Shown piece after piece: positions 10,733-22,649 of a stretch of DNA of 64,000 nucleotides; within the stretch, counting starts at the first letter, position 1; every line of letters starts with the position of its first letter. Source of the stretch: Batillaria attramentaria (lineage: Eukaryota > Mollusca > Gastropoda > Batillariidae); contig JACVVK020000083.1 of assembly GCA_018292915.2 (NCBI GenBank), positions 1,522,501 to 1,586,500 on the forward strand. Direction: 5' to 3'. The position numbers and the translations under genes were made by a program. Under the pieces are notes generated by a model. That model ran no database searches. It saw only the letters and a program-made list of their open reading frames with translations, and had not been told where the DNA came from.

Positions 10733-11717
10733 CTCTCTCTCTCTCTCTCTCTCTGCATTCAAATTCATGTTATATTTAGCACGAACACAAGCATACTTTT
10801 TCTTTTTCTTTTTAGTTTTTTTTTTTTCTTTTTCTTTTTTATCCTTTTTTCTTTTTTTTTTCTTTTCTTTTTTTTTTTCTTTCTTTTTTTTTCTCTTCGT
10901 TCTTTTTTATTTTTTTTATTTTTTTTCTCACTTTTTTGGGGGTTTATCATTTTTTTTTGTCTCTTTTTCTTCTAGTTATTTTTTCTTTTTCTTTTTTTTT
11001 CTTTCTTTTCATTTTTTTCTTGTTTTTTACGTCTTTTTTTTTTCTTTTTTCTTTTTTTTTTCTTTGGTTTTCTTCTTTCACAAGCATACTTCTAAATTTA
11101 AAGAAAGAACCTTGCAAGCCTTGCTTCATGTTTGCATCCAGGAAGTGCGGCGCGTAAGGATTTCGGCGACTTGCGGCGAATGGTAAAGTACACGTACGTC
11201 GGAGGAACAACTTTCGGGATGGTCAGTCCCATCGTGTTTCCTTTGATCACTCCTGTGGAATAATAACTGTTATGTGCGTATGCCACTTCTTTGCTTGGGA
11301 AGGCTTTTCACACGCCTTTTGTGCATCCATCATACAGCAGCTCATGACATGATCAGTTGCTGTTTTGAAATTCCCTTCAAACTGTGTGGTAGATATGTGC
11401 TGTAGATGGATGCGAACCCCAACCCCCAGCCCCTCCTCTCTCTCTCTCTCTCTCTCTGCACTTACATTCATTTCCATTTTACATTTAACGTTTATGTGCG
11501 TATCCCACGCATTTGGTCTGGAAGGCTTTTCACATGCCTTTTAGCTGTGTGACAGATGTTTTACGTGATGATACCTATGCTCTTTCCTTCTCTCAACAGA
11601 TATTCACATCCATAATGAAGCAGCCCAAGATATCATCAGTTGCTGATTTGAACCCTTACTTGAAACTGTGTGGTAGGTATGTGCTGTAGATGGAGTCATA
11701 CCATCTCTCTCTCTCTT

Positions 11718-11890
11718 GGGAGCCGGGGTGGCCGAATGGGAGAGCGTTGGACTTCTAATGCTTGGGTCGGAGTTCGTATCCCGGCTGCGGCCAAATATTT
11801 GTGCTGGCTTTTTCATCGTTACCCCTTCTTTCATATCACCCGTACGTGGTGGAAAGGGACGTTAAATCCCCAAACACCCCCCACCCCCCT
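11718..11890 (+). mobile_element. tRNA-headed SINE (family 1)
   Basis: GGAGCCGGGGTGGCCGAATGG head, GGCCAAATATTTGTGCTGGC body, GTTAAATCCCCAAACACC tail. Duplicated with the 2-kb unit at 13732-13904. Confidence 0.7.
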
Positions 11891-11926
11891 CTCTCTCTCT
11901 CTCAGTTTTTCCTGAAAAATGGACAG

Positions 11927-12879
11927 GGTGAGTGAGTGAGTTTTTGAGGCCTAACGCCGCCGGCGCAAGCCACAAAGACTAATTCGCGGCTAAGTGTGTC
12001 TGCACTACGTGGAAAAAACAAAAATGTAACGTTGGGCAACTGATGCGAACTGATCTACGGGGCATCAGAAACCTAGGACTTGCAGGAGACGCTGCACCTT
12101 CATGCTAATTTATCGAACTCCTGATTACAACAAAGTGTAGAAAACAAATAACAATTAAAACTAGGTAAAACAAAGATAAATACTAAGCGCATATACAGCA
12201 AATATTGCAACTTATCATCTCCTAGGAGCAATAAACCAGTTCGCAGCATATGCCCAACATCACTTATTTCTAACCACTGGTAGTGCAGACGTGAGTGAGG
12301 GGTTAAAAAGAAGAAATGCAGATGAAAGGGCCGAACTTAGAAATCAGCTGAGACAGAGAGAAAGGACAGGGCGGCTAAATTCGGGAGGTTTTAAAGAGAA
12401 AGAGACAGGCGAATGGGCTGGTGAGGGACAGACAGAGAGATAGGAAGGAAAATTCCTTAGCTGCCAATGAAGACAACATGCCTGGGAGGCAGTTGGAGAA
12501 TAGACCACTCCAACACGGAACCTCCCCGCCATGAGACGGTTTGGGAAAACAACGCACCAGAGATTGGTGCGTTGTGAAGGTCTTCAACATGACAGGTGTA
12601 CAGCAGCACCAGCAGGGCGCTGCGAACAAAGCCCGCCAGGGTGAAGACCAGGTGGGGGGAATCAGTGAAGTCGGCCTTCAGAAACGACCCTCAGATGTCT
12701 CACTGGACCATGGGTCAGCAGACACCCGCTTACCGACCTCCCCCCTGAGGAGATTTTAAGAGAGCTAAAGACAGGTGAATGGACCGATGGAGGCAGAAAT
12801 AAGAGTAGAGAAAGAGCAAAAGGGGTGGGCAAGCTCAGCGAAATCAGCCCCGCCGCGTGAAGACGAGCCCATGGGGCCT
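11927..12879 (-). mobile_element. (ACTC)n-tail retroposon, full-length copy
   Basis: 953 bases flanked by a perfect 13-base direct repeat GAAAAATGGACAG (11914-11926 and 12880-12892), the hallmark of target-primed insertion. No open reading frame. Confidence 0.8.
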
Positions 12880-13438
12880 GAAAAATGGACAGAGTTTTTT
12901 CTCTTCGTTCTTTTTTATTTTTTTTATTTTTTTTCTCACTTTTTTGGGGGTTTATCATTTTTTTTTTGTCTCTTTTTCTTCTAGTTATTTTTTCTTTTTC
13001 TTTTTTTTTTCTTTCTTTTCATTTTTTTCTTGTTTTTTAAGTCTTTTTTTTTTCTTTTTTTTTTTTTCTTTGGTTTTCTTCTTTCACAAGCATACTTCTA
13101 AATTTAAAGAAAGAACCTTGCAAGCCTTGCTTCATGTTTGCATCCAGGAAGTGCGGCGCGTAAGGATTTCGGCGACTTGCGGCGAATGGTAAAGTACACG
13201 TACGTCGGAGGAACAACTTTCGGGATGGTCAGTCCCATCGTGTTTCCTTTGATCACTCCTGTGGAATAATAACTGTTATGTGCGTATGCCACTTCTTTGC
13301 TTGGGAAGGCTTTTCACACGCCTTTTGTGCATCCATCATACAGCAGCTCATGACATGATCAGTTGCTGTTTTGAAATTCCCTTCAAACTGTGTGGTAGAT
13401 ATGTGCTGTAGATGGATGCGAACCCCAACCCCCAGCCC

Positions 13439-13472
<34 letters not shown>

Positions 13473-13731
13473 CTTACATTCATTTCCATTTTACATTTAA
13501 CGTTTATGTGCGTATCCCACGCATTTGGTCTGGAAGGCTTTTCACATGCCTTTTAGCTGTGTGACAGATGTTTTACGTGATGATACCTATGCTCTTTCCT
13601 TCTCTCAACAGATATTCACATCCATAATGAAGCAGCCCAAGATATCATCAGTTGCTGATTTGAACCCTTACTTGAAACTGTGTGGTAGGTATGTGCTGTA
13701 GATGGAGTCATACCATCTCTCTCTCTCTTGG

Positions 13732-13904
13732 GAGCCGGGGTGGCCGAATGGGAGAGCGTTGGACTTCTAATGCTTGGGTCGGAGTTCGTATCCCGGCTGC
13801 GGCCAAATATTTGTGCTGGCTTTTTCATCGTTACCCCTTCTTTCATATCACCCGTACGTGGTGGAAAGGGACGTTAAATCCCCAAACACCCCCCACCCCC
13901 CTCT
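13732..13904 (+). mobile_element. tRNA-headed SINE (family 1), tandem-duplicate copy
   Basis: Same as 11718-11890, carried in duplication unit 2. Confidence 0.7.
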
Positions 13905-13940
13905 CTCTCTCTCTCTCAGTTTTTCCTGAAAAATGGACAG

Positions 13941-14893
13941 GGTGAGTGAGTGAGTTTTTGAGGCCTAACGCCGCCGGCGCAAGCCACAAAGACTAATTCG
14001 CGGCTAAGTGTGTCTGCACTACGTGGAAAAAACAAAAATGTAACGTTGGGCAACTGATGCGAACTGATCTACGGGGCATCAGAAACCTAGGACTTGCAGG
14101 AGACGCTGCACCTTCATGCTAATTTATCGAACTCCTGATTACAACAAAGTGTAGAAAACAAATAACAATTAAAACTAGGTAAAACAAAGATAAATACTAA
14201 GCGCATATACAGCAAATATTGCAACTTATCATCTCCTAGGAGCAATAAACCAGTTCGCAGCATATGCCCAACATCACTTATTTCTAACCACTGGTAGTGC
14301 AGACGTGAGTGAGGGGTTAAAAAGAAGAAATGCAGATGAAAGGGCCGAACTTAGAAATCAGCTGAGACAGAGAGAAAGGACAGGGCGGCTAAATTCGGGA
14401 GGTTTTAAAGAGAAAGAGACAGGCGAATGGGCTGGTGAGGGACAGACAGAGAGATAGGAAGGAAAATTCCTTAGCTGCCAATGAAGACAACATGCCTGGG
14501 AGGCAGTTGGAGAATAGACCACTCCAACACGGAACCTCCCCGCCATGAGACGGTTTGGGAAAACAACGCACCAGAGATTGGTGCGTTGTGAAGGTCTTCA
14601 ACATGACAGGTGTACAGCAGCACCAGCAGGGCGCTGCGAACAAAGCCCGCCAGGGTGAAGACCAGGTGGGGGGAATCAGTGAAGTCGGCCTTCAGAAACG
14701 ACCCTCAGATGTCTCACTGGACCATGGGTCAGCAGACACCCGCTTACCGACCTCCCCCCTGAGGAGATTTTAAGAGAGCTAAAGACAGGTGAATGGACCG
14801 ATGGAGGCAGAAATAAGAGTAGAGAAAGAGCAAAAGGGGTGGGCAAGCTCAGCGAAATCAGCCCCGCCGCGTGAAGACGAGCCCATGGGGCCT
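13941..14893 (-). mobile_element. (ACTC)n-tail retroposon inside duplication unit 2
   Basis: Copy of 11927-12879 carried by the tandem duplication, with the same 13-base flanks. Confidence 0.8.
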
Positions 14894-15317
14894 GAAAAAT
14901 GGACAGAGTGAATTATTTTCCTCCCCACAAAAAGACGATGTAAAAGACCAAAGAAACAAAAACAAAACAAAACAACAACTACAACAAAATACTGAGGCTG
15001 AGGCATTTCTTTCACAGAAGTTTGCAGCAAACTCTATAGATCAGTAATTAATAATAAACATAAATACAACTGAATCTGATAGTTGTAATTTCTCATTTTT
15101 CTGTAACTGATCCTAGAACTACATTTCTTACATGCTTGCTCTAACGGCCTTATGTTTGTATGTATACACGTATGTATGTGTGTATGTTCCTATGTATGTG
15201 TGATGTCATGCATTTTTATGGGTGTACCTATAGATAAATAGATGCATGTGTACCAATCCCCCCCCCTCTCTCTCTCTCTCTCTCCACTTTCTTATATAGA
15301 GTTCATCTCGCCCAATT

Positions 15318-15356
<39 letters not shown>
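15318..15356. repeat. (AT)n microsatellite
   Basis: About 19 AT units. Confidence 0.97.
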
Positions 15357-15360
<4 letters not shown>

Positions 15361-15491
15361 GATTTTGCCATTGGTCGAATGCGTAGCTGCATGAACCCTT
15401 ATGTACACATGTAAAAAAAAAAATTAAAAAAAAGTAATTAATAATATACCACAGAAATGAAATGAACAGCATGGCACCATTGTTTAAGTAC

Positions 15492-15785
15492 AAGCTGGTG
15501 TTAGACAAGGCCGTTCAACAGTAGACGATATTTGTACTCTTTTTGCAATTGTACAGAAGCAAATTGTATCCAGCAGAAAACCGTATACTACGTTCATTGA
15601 CCTTGAGAAAGCTTCTAGAAAGTATCTAGAAATTTACTTTGGCCATTGAAGAAAGGGAAAAAAATTATATAAATGGAAAATTTCCCAAGTGTGTACGCTG
15701 CATGTGTGAGTCTGCAAAAGCCAGAGTTAGATCTCGAGGTGAACTGACAGAATACATCCACTGTAATCGTGGCGTGAAACAGGGG
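15492..15785 (+). pseudogene. Degenerate LINE reverse-transcriptase fragment
   Basis: Plus-strand frames give RQGRSTVDDIFVLFAIVQKQ, TTFIDLEKA, KARVRSRGELTEYIHC and GVKQG. These are palm-region motifs of non-LTR reverse transcriptases, broken by frameshifts and cut by a G tract at 15782. Confidence 0.75.
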
Positions 15786-16307
15786 GGGGGGGGGGGGGGG
15801 GGAGGAGGAGTGTGTTGTTTAAGCTGGGTACCGGTACGGATAACCGTACTTGCTGTTTGGCATGAGACACAAGGAGAGGGAGGGAGAGGGAGAGAGAGAG
15901 AAGACATAAGAATCGTATTGACTAACCAACTTTTTATTCATTTCAATGAAATGGCCGCGGCCAAAATGAAGCACATTATAAGACCAACATAGCACAACTA
16001 CACACTCCAAAACTACACTGCTATAGTTACTGTCCTTTTTCTGTGAAACCCAGAAAACATTTTACGGATGTTGTCTCACAAATTTCCACATCCATGCACG
16101 TGCATGTAAAGCGATTTTTAGAAGTTAAGAGTTCACCAGAAATCTGCAGAGGAGGTGGCGGTGTGCAGAGGTGAGCGCTAAAGAGGGATGCGTCCTACAT
16201 AAACGAAAAAGGTGTTACTTTTGTTTTTAAATGAACATGTCAACCGTGACTGACTACAGAGATCGAATGGCCTACAGCGATGAACAGCATGCATTCCGTT
16301 TTCCACT

Positions 16308-16483
16308 CAGGGGCGTAGGAACCACGGGGGCCCTGGGGGCCCAGGCCCCCGTTCGATTTTTGGAAGGGGGGCCCGAATATCTTTGGGCCCCCCTTGCTTT
16401 TGATAAGAGGAGAGGGGTCCCACCAGTGGTGGGGCCCCCCTGCTCTGCTGTCGCAGCCTCGCAGGACACAATCCTTCGCAGTC

Positions 16484-16520
<37 letters not shown>

Positions 16521-16606
16521 CCCCCCCCCCCCTTCTTCACCCCGGCCGTATGGCTCACCCGACTTAGTGGGCCCCCCCTTCCTCTCAGCATCTTGCTACG
16601 CGCCTG
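16308..16606. mobile_element. G/C-rich MITE-like element
   Basis: Imperfect ends CAGGGGCGTAGG and GCTACGCGCCTG with GGGCCCC-rich interior and a CA microsatellite. No clear target duplication. Confidence 0.5.
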
Positions 16607-16654
16607 CTCATTTCCAGTAATGCTGCCCGTCCTAACGACCACTGTGGCACAAGG

Positions 16655-16689
<35 letters not shown>

Positions 16690-16927
16690 AGCCCTCTGTG
16701 TAGTCCCCTGTTCTTTTCTCGTTGTTCATTGACGGGCTTGCTCAGGATATTATATCTAACGGCAGACATGGTACCACTTTGTCTCCAGACTGATTGAATT
16801 GTTTGTTTGTTTGTTGTTGTTTTTGTAGGTCCCAACTCTTCGCCAGCTCAAGTGGTGTTCCTTTCAGGTCATGGGTGGAATGCACCAAGGGCTCGGAAGC
16901 TGGGGCAAATAATGGTGATGAGGAGAG

Positions 16928-17125
16928 AGACTGACTGACTGACTGACTGACTGAAACGTTTATTTCAGGATAAAGACTTGTAGGCATGGTCTGCCTATCT
17001 TACAAGCTGTCCTGCTAATCTAGAAACACTAAAAAGTAAAGGCTAACATGACAAAAAGTATACCAGGCACAAAAGGAGTAAATCTAATGAGAAAATAGAA
17101 AAAAAAAAATACTTAAACAAGAGAG
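16928..17125 (-). mobile_element. LINE 3' end with ACTG tail
   Basis: Reverse complement matches 57280-57457 (CAGGATAAAGACTTGTAGGC, ACAAAAAGTATACCAGGC). The tail is a GACT repeat. Confidence 0.65.
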
Positions 17126-17157
17126 AGAGAGAGAGAGATGACGTCAATTCCGCGAAC

Positions 17158-17310
17158 TGCAGCAGACGACAGCGGTCCCGCCGGAATGTGTATGAGATGA
17201 GGTGAGATGAGGTGATGGGGAGACGAGATGAGGAGTGCGAGGAGTGCTCCTTATTTCCCACATGCGCCTACAACTTTCTGCAGTTAGCGACAGTCTGCAG
17301 TTAGCGACGT
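17158..17310. repeat. Dispersed repeat, also at 51836-51961
   Basis: Both carry CAGCGGTCCCGCCGGAATG and CCTTATTTCCCACATGCGCC, then CTGCAGTTAGCGACAGTCTG. Class unknown. Confidence 0.6.
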
Positions 17311-17516
17311 CACACCCATTCTGTAAAGTCCTCTATAGAGGAACAACTTTAAAAATGGAACACATAAGAACTGCCTTTCATTCAGTTATGTCACCAAGTT
17401 TCAAGTTTGTGTGTTTGTATTTGATTTTTTTCCCAACGGCGGAAACCAAACAGCCAGCACGAAGGTCACATCAGTGGAAAAGACTCTCAGGATACAGGGA
17501 GTTAAAGCAATAGACC

Positions 17517-17518
<2 letters not shown>

Positions 17519-17561
<43 letters not shown>
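17519..17561. repeat. (CT)n microsatellite
   Basis: About 21 CT units; another CT tract at 17659-17687. Confidence 0.97.
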
Positions 17562-17564
<3 letters not shown>

Positions 17565-17658
17565 TAATTTGTTTTATTTCAGCAGTGTTAGCAACGGCAG
17601 AAGGAAACTGTTTCACGTCAATGGCCTCGACCGTTGTAAAATTCAGTTTTCATTTCGG

Positions 17659-17690
<32 letters not shown>

Positions 17691-17897
17691 GTGTCGTGCC
17701 TTCATTATTTTGGTGGTTATACTGGCAGTGTTACTTTGTAGCTGTAGCAAAGGTAAGTTATGTTCCTGATCTGCTGAATTCGACACATTGAGGGAAACTC
17801 AGACGCTTTCACTATTTATACTACTTCAATGATGATAATAACAATACCAATAATAATAATATGGTAATGATAATGATGCAAATGGTGATTTACAATC

Positions 17898-17898
<1 letters not shown>

Positions 17899-17956
<58 letters not shown>
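17899..17956. repeat. (CA)n microsatellite
   Basis: About 28 units. A GT tract of similar length follows at 18497-18559. Confidence 0.97.
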
Positions 17957-18491
17957 CTGCATGTACAAAAGATGCGTACGTGCTTGATGTCATTGTCGGT
18001 TTTATTTTGTTGTTGTAGTATTGGTCAGTTCAGTGATTGGCGGTGGTGATTTTTGTGATTGCTTTTGTTTCGTTTGTAGGTTTGTTGTTTTCTGTTGTGT
18101 GTGTGTGTGGGGGGGGGGGGGGGGTAGCGTTTTGATTGTTGTTGCAAGTACACCAATCTTTTTATAAAGAGAAAGCGGATTCCCGACTAATTACAGAAAT
18201 ATTTACTGCGATCCATAATAATCGTTTGTAGTGTCACGACAGACACACAGAAGAGAGAGAGAGAGAGTAGTGATTCCGCTAGACCGTCAAACGCTTGCTT
18301 TTACAGACTGGCAGGTTGGGAAGAAAGGTTCCCGGTGACCAGTGCCGATATAATATCTGATGAAAACACCTGAGACTCAAATTGTACTAGCACAATGCTC
18401 CACTCTACAAAACGTCTCCAATACTCGAACACTTTTCTGGCGCAATCGATTTCTTTCATCGAGAGATTTGCGTACGTACACGTCGTCAACC

Positions 18492-18561
<70 letters not shown>

Positions 18562-18754
18562 ATTAGATCCACTTGTGTGCGTGACTGAGGCTTTCGTTAG
18601 TGCAAGTTTTTTTTTTGTTTTTGTTGTTGTTATTATTATGCTTCATAATTATTTTTATGGTGGCCTATAATTTCCCTTCTGGGGTTAATAAAGTAATTTG
18701 AATTTGAATGTGCAACTTCGCAGCATTATGAGGTGTCAGTGTTAGCTGGAGCAG

Positions 18755-18825
18755 TGAGTGAGTGAGTGAGAGTTTTTTAGGGCTTAACGCCGCGCAAGCT
18801 ACAAAGACTAATTCGCAGCAGAGCA
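18755..18825 (-). mobile_element. (ACTC)n-tail retroposon, 3'-end fragment
   Basis: GTGAGTGAGTGAG followed by GGGCTTAACGCCGCGCAAGC; only the tail end remains. Confidence 0.55.
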
Positions 18826-19599
18826 GAGACAGTGGACAGGGGAGACTGGAACCCGCGTGGAATCATTGCCGCGGCTTCGCAATGTATGCTTGTGTTTGCT
18901 TAAACTACTATTTTGCGTCCGTTCCAAACGTCTCAGCTTTGTTTCTAGTGGTTAATTAAAGTGCTTAGTTTTGCAGCTTTGATTTCAATGTGAAGTTCGA
19001 ATTTTACATATTTGTAGTGATTTTCATGTAAAATTAACTCTCGCTTTTCTTCTCTTTTTTCACTCGAAAACTGCAAAATTTCAAAAGTCCGATTTTTTGC
19101 AAATTTGCTTGAGAAACTTTATCTCCCGTTTGAGATATTTCTGCCTTCGCCTTACGTAATCATGTTTTCAAAGTTCTTGTCTAATGCAGCCTCCAAATAA
19201 AAAGTTGTTGTTTTTTTTTTGTTGTTTTTTTTTTAGTTATTGTGTTCTATTGCCCGCTGTCATTACCTCCGTGGCGATGAATCCACGAGGTATAATACAG
19301 GCAGATTCCAGTCTCTCCTATCCACTTTTTGTGGCTGGAGTGACAGACGGTGACTGCTACTGCTGGAGCGTACCGATAAACCGTGACCGAGCACGTTGGT
19401 ACCGGGAGAAGGAACTACAGCGGCATTGGTATATTGCGTTTCGGGTTGCAGTCGTCAAAGATTTTCGGGGATAACATATTTTTAAGAGCCACTTTCAGAG
19501 CATCGCAGAGGACAGGTTATTCAGAAAGTTGTGTCCTAATGGATTGTCTTATAACAGCCAGTGTTCTATCTTTCCGTTTCTTCTCGGCGTAAGTGAAAC

Positions 19600-19860
19600 C
19601 AGCTTCAATTGATATTTTTTTTTGTTTGTTTGGGGGGGGGGGGGGGGGGTTGGTTTGGGTTTTTGTTGTTGTTGTTGTTGTTGTTGTTTTTCGTTTTGTT
19701 TTGTGGAGGTTTTTATTGTTGTTGTTGGTTTTTTTGTTTTTGTTTGTTTGTTTGTTTGTTTTTTGTTTTTTGGTTGTTGTTTTTTTTGTTTGTTTTGTTT
19801 TTTGTTTTTTTTTTGTTTGTTTTTTTTTTGGGGGGGGGGGTTGGGGGCGCCCCTTTAAGG
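19600..19860. repeat. T/G low-complexity block
   Basis: (TTG)n, (TTTG)n and G runs. A similar block lies at 29280-29420 and 60300-60460. Confidence 0.95.
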
Positions 19861-20264
19861 ATTGAAGCTATTTCAAAACAACACTGTACATAACGTCATT
19901 CACTGACGTCATGTTTTCCTGCTGTCTATCTTAATACCGAACAAGACTGCGTTTGCCATCATTGTCACTTGCGGTTCTCGGGAGGCATATTTTAGGCTCA
20001 CTTCGCTACTTTGTTCGTTTCGAGCTCACACTTACGCCAGACTTTTCACTTACGCCGAGGTCATCAGCTATTTCAGATTAATATCCATGGTTGATAAAAA
20101 GTTCGACCGCAAGTTCTGAACTATTTCCAGTGAATATTCACAAAATCCCAATGTTACAAAATAACATTCCTGAAAAGCTTTGACGACTGCCACTCCAAAC
20201 GCACTATACCGTTGAGCTAATGTCTAGCTGATTCACTGAAACAGACCGACAGACTGACAGACAG

Positions 20265-20312
20265 ACAGACTCACCAGCCGTGCGTGAGAGCCACAAAGCA
20301 GAAAATACAAGA
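20265..20312 (-). CDS. Candidate signal-peptide first exon (unrecognised gene)
   Basis: ATG followed by MILVFSALWLSRTA and a GTGAGT donor on the minus strand. The whole segment with its upstream flank (about 20220-20610) is duplicated at 21295-21660, where the ATG is lost and a TGA appears. No downstream exon was identified. Short and unconfirmed. Confidence 0.3.
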
Positions 20313-21958
20313 ATCATTTGCTGCACTATGCTGTTTCAATGGTTCATAAAGAGCGGAGGGGTAGCTGTACCTGCGTAGTGTCTAAACCCATGTAAGCACA
20401 AAATTTCTATTTTCTGCATTATTTTAACAAGTTTATGCTCCAAACGTTCGGAATGCCAGTTAATGGAGTAATAAAACAAAATGGGTTTAGACAAGCCCAT
20501 TAACTGAGACCATGCAGTCGGTATTTTTGGTTTCGTTTAAGTTCCACAGCTGCTGCGTTCCATACATGGAGCAATGATTTTGTTGAAAGCTGAGTCGACG
20601 CAAGTATGGAGACAAATGGGTTTAAATCAAAACCCCACGACCCACATTTGTGCACGACGGGAATATTCCTATACGCACCTGCAACACTGCTCTGATCAGA
20701 GACAACCCTGTAGGAGTTACAAACCACGACTACTCAGAGCCGTAGCACAGCTCCTAAAAGTGCTCCGGCCATAAAAAAAATAAATAAATAAATAAAAAGG
20801 TACGGTCCCTGGCCATTATGTTCTCCTCAACTTCAACGGAAAACAAAAGAATTACTTGTTACTTGTTTGAACGGGGAAACGCAAGTTAAACAATATTTTG
20901 ATGAAGAGGCTTTATTTTGGAAGAACTCTTGCTTTAGCAACCCTCCTGACTGTACTCAGGAAGACGAGTTTGTTTTGTTTTGTTTTGTTTTGTTTGTCAA
21001 AAAGTGGTCCGGCCATGGCCGGAGTGGCCGGTAGGGATGCTACGGCCCTGCTACTAGTACCAATCACGTCGTTCTCAATAGCCATACACATTTACTCGAA
21101 ACACAAGTCTTACCGGCGCGCAGCACGTTGGTACCGAGAGAAGGTATAAGGAGCGGAGCCAATGCATGTTTCTGAAGAGACTTTTCTGTTTTGAAATGTG
21201 TTTTTAGAACAGACAATAAAGTATTTTTGAATCTGAATTGAATTGAATTTGAAAGACATAGAGCCAGTCGGTACTGGCACGTTTGAAAGTGTCTAGTGGA
21301 ACCACCGGAACAGACAGACAGACTCACCAGTCGTGCGTCAAAGCAGGAACACAAGAACTAGTTAACGCTCTATGCTGTTCCACTGGTTTATACAAAGTGG
21401 CGGGGTAGCTGTTAGTACGCAATCTCGTAACCCACGTAAGCACGAAATTTAGATTTTCTGCATTATTTTACAAGTTAGTAACCCAAAGTTATGTAGTGCT
21501 AATTTATGCGGTGGTAAAATGGAATGTGTGTTGAAAACAAATTAAGTGAGAGCAGTTGGGATTGTTGTTTTCGTTTCAGTTTTGCAGCACTGCGCATGCA
21601 CATTACCTTACATGGAACAAGGATTTTGCTGAGAGCTGAGCCGACGTAGAGTTGTCGGTTTTAACAACTATGGTGAAAAAGAGACCCTAGGTTTAAAAAA
21701 AAAAAAAAAGTCAGCAACTGAGCGTTTAACAAAGTGATGCAGAGAACAGTCTTCTTCCAGCATTTCCGAGCTTTTTCTGCTTCAAATCAGAAACCGTGCA
21801 AGAAAAGCCATACGTCGCATATCTTGCGGAGAAAAAAATCCAACAAGAGTTTCACCTGATTAAAAACATGATTTTTTTGTTGTTGTTGTTGTTGTTTCTA
21901 ACGTTCCTGACAAAAGCAGTCAATAACACCTGGTGATGCACATCGTTATTGGTGTGGT

Positions 21959-22246
21959 TTACTTCGGCATCTGGTCATCAGGACAGATGGTAGTTCTGGC
22001 AGGCATGGAAGCTGTGTTTGCCGGTTGCACGTCCGGGCATATGGTAGTCCTAGCGGGCATGGACGCTGTGGTCTTTTGCTGGGCATCATGACAGATGGTA
22101 CTCCTGTGAGGCACGGTAGCCGTGGGTTTGTTTGTCTCAGGAGATATGGTACTTCTGGCGGGCACGGAAGAAGAGCTTTTGTCGTCTTCCGACATCTCTA
22201 AAGTGATGTTCAGATACGGCCCGAAACCGCTGACTAGCTTTCCGGC
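21959..22246 (-). CDS. Candidate last exon: Thr/Pro-rich tail with 18-residue repeats
   Basis: After an acceptor CTTTGCCACAG the frame is open for 95 codons to TAA. The start is GKLVSGFGPYLNITLEMSED, followed by four imperfect repeats of about 18 residues (for example SMPARTTICPDVQPANTA). In phase 0 with a possible donor at 22454-22459 of the next exon. The protein is not recognised; the tail could be cytoplasmic or extracellular. Confidence 0.45.
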   Translation of the reverse strand, partial: AGKLVSGFGPYLNITLEMSEDDKSSSSVPARSTISPETNKPTATVPHRSTICHDAQQKTTASMPARTTICPDVQPANTASMPARTTICPDDQMPK

Positions 22247-22459
22247 CTGTGGCAAAGATTCAAAAGATTCGAAGACTGAGATTATTCTTTTACCTGTGTT
22301 GGGAAGTGGAAACAGCAGCTGTGTATCGCGAATACAATACAGCCAACAGTTAGTAACCAGACTGACACAACACTACTATAAACTGATCTGGGGTCTCCAG
22401 ACGGCCATAATAAAGTAATGATTTTTTTTTTTTTAAACTACAAGAGCTTACCTCTTTAC

Positions 22460-22631
22460 CAACAATAACGCCAGAAAGAGATCATCGAGGCTCCTTTTCT
22501 TTGTACTACTGGCATTCTGTCGTCTTGACCCTTTACAGATAGCGACTGCGAAAATGTCGATAATCCCGAAAACCACCCAAACCAGCGCAGTCCGTTTAGT
22601 CTGTGGAGTGATCCCCCTTGCGCAAGGAAGT
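22460..22631 (-). CDS. Candidate exon: single transmembrane segment
   Basis: Acceptor GCTTTTTTTAG. Encodes LPCARGITPQTKR, then a hydrophobic TALVWVVFGIIDIFAVAIC, then basic KGSRRQNASSTKKR. It either splices at GTAAAG (phase 0, to 22246) or reads on three codons to TAA at 22448-22450. The basic flank suggests a membrane-spanning helix. Upstream exons not found. Confidence 0.45.
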
Positions 22632-22649
22632 CTAAAAAAAGCGGCTCGA

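Larger units (their letters stand above)
10887..12894. repeat. 2-kb tandem duplication, unit 1
   Basis: Nearly identical to 12895-14908 apart from microsatellite and poly(T) lengths; offset rises from 2006 to 2014 bases. Contains a pyrimidine tract, a SINE and a complete (ACTC)n retroposon. Confidence 0.95.
12895..14908. repeat. 2-kb tandem duplication, unit 2
   Basis: Direct second copy of 10887-12894. Could be a very recent duplication or a haplotype left in the assembly. Confidence 0.95.

Noticed and set aside
10767..11186. Phe/Ser-rich membrane-like protein
   Set aside because: Translation of a poly-pyrimidine tract, also duplicated at 12.9 kb.
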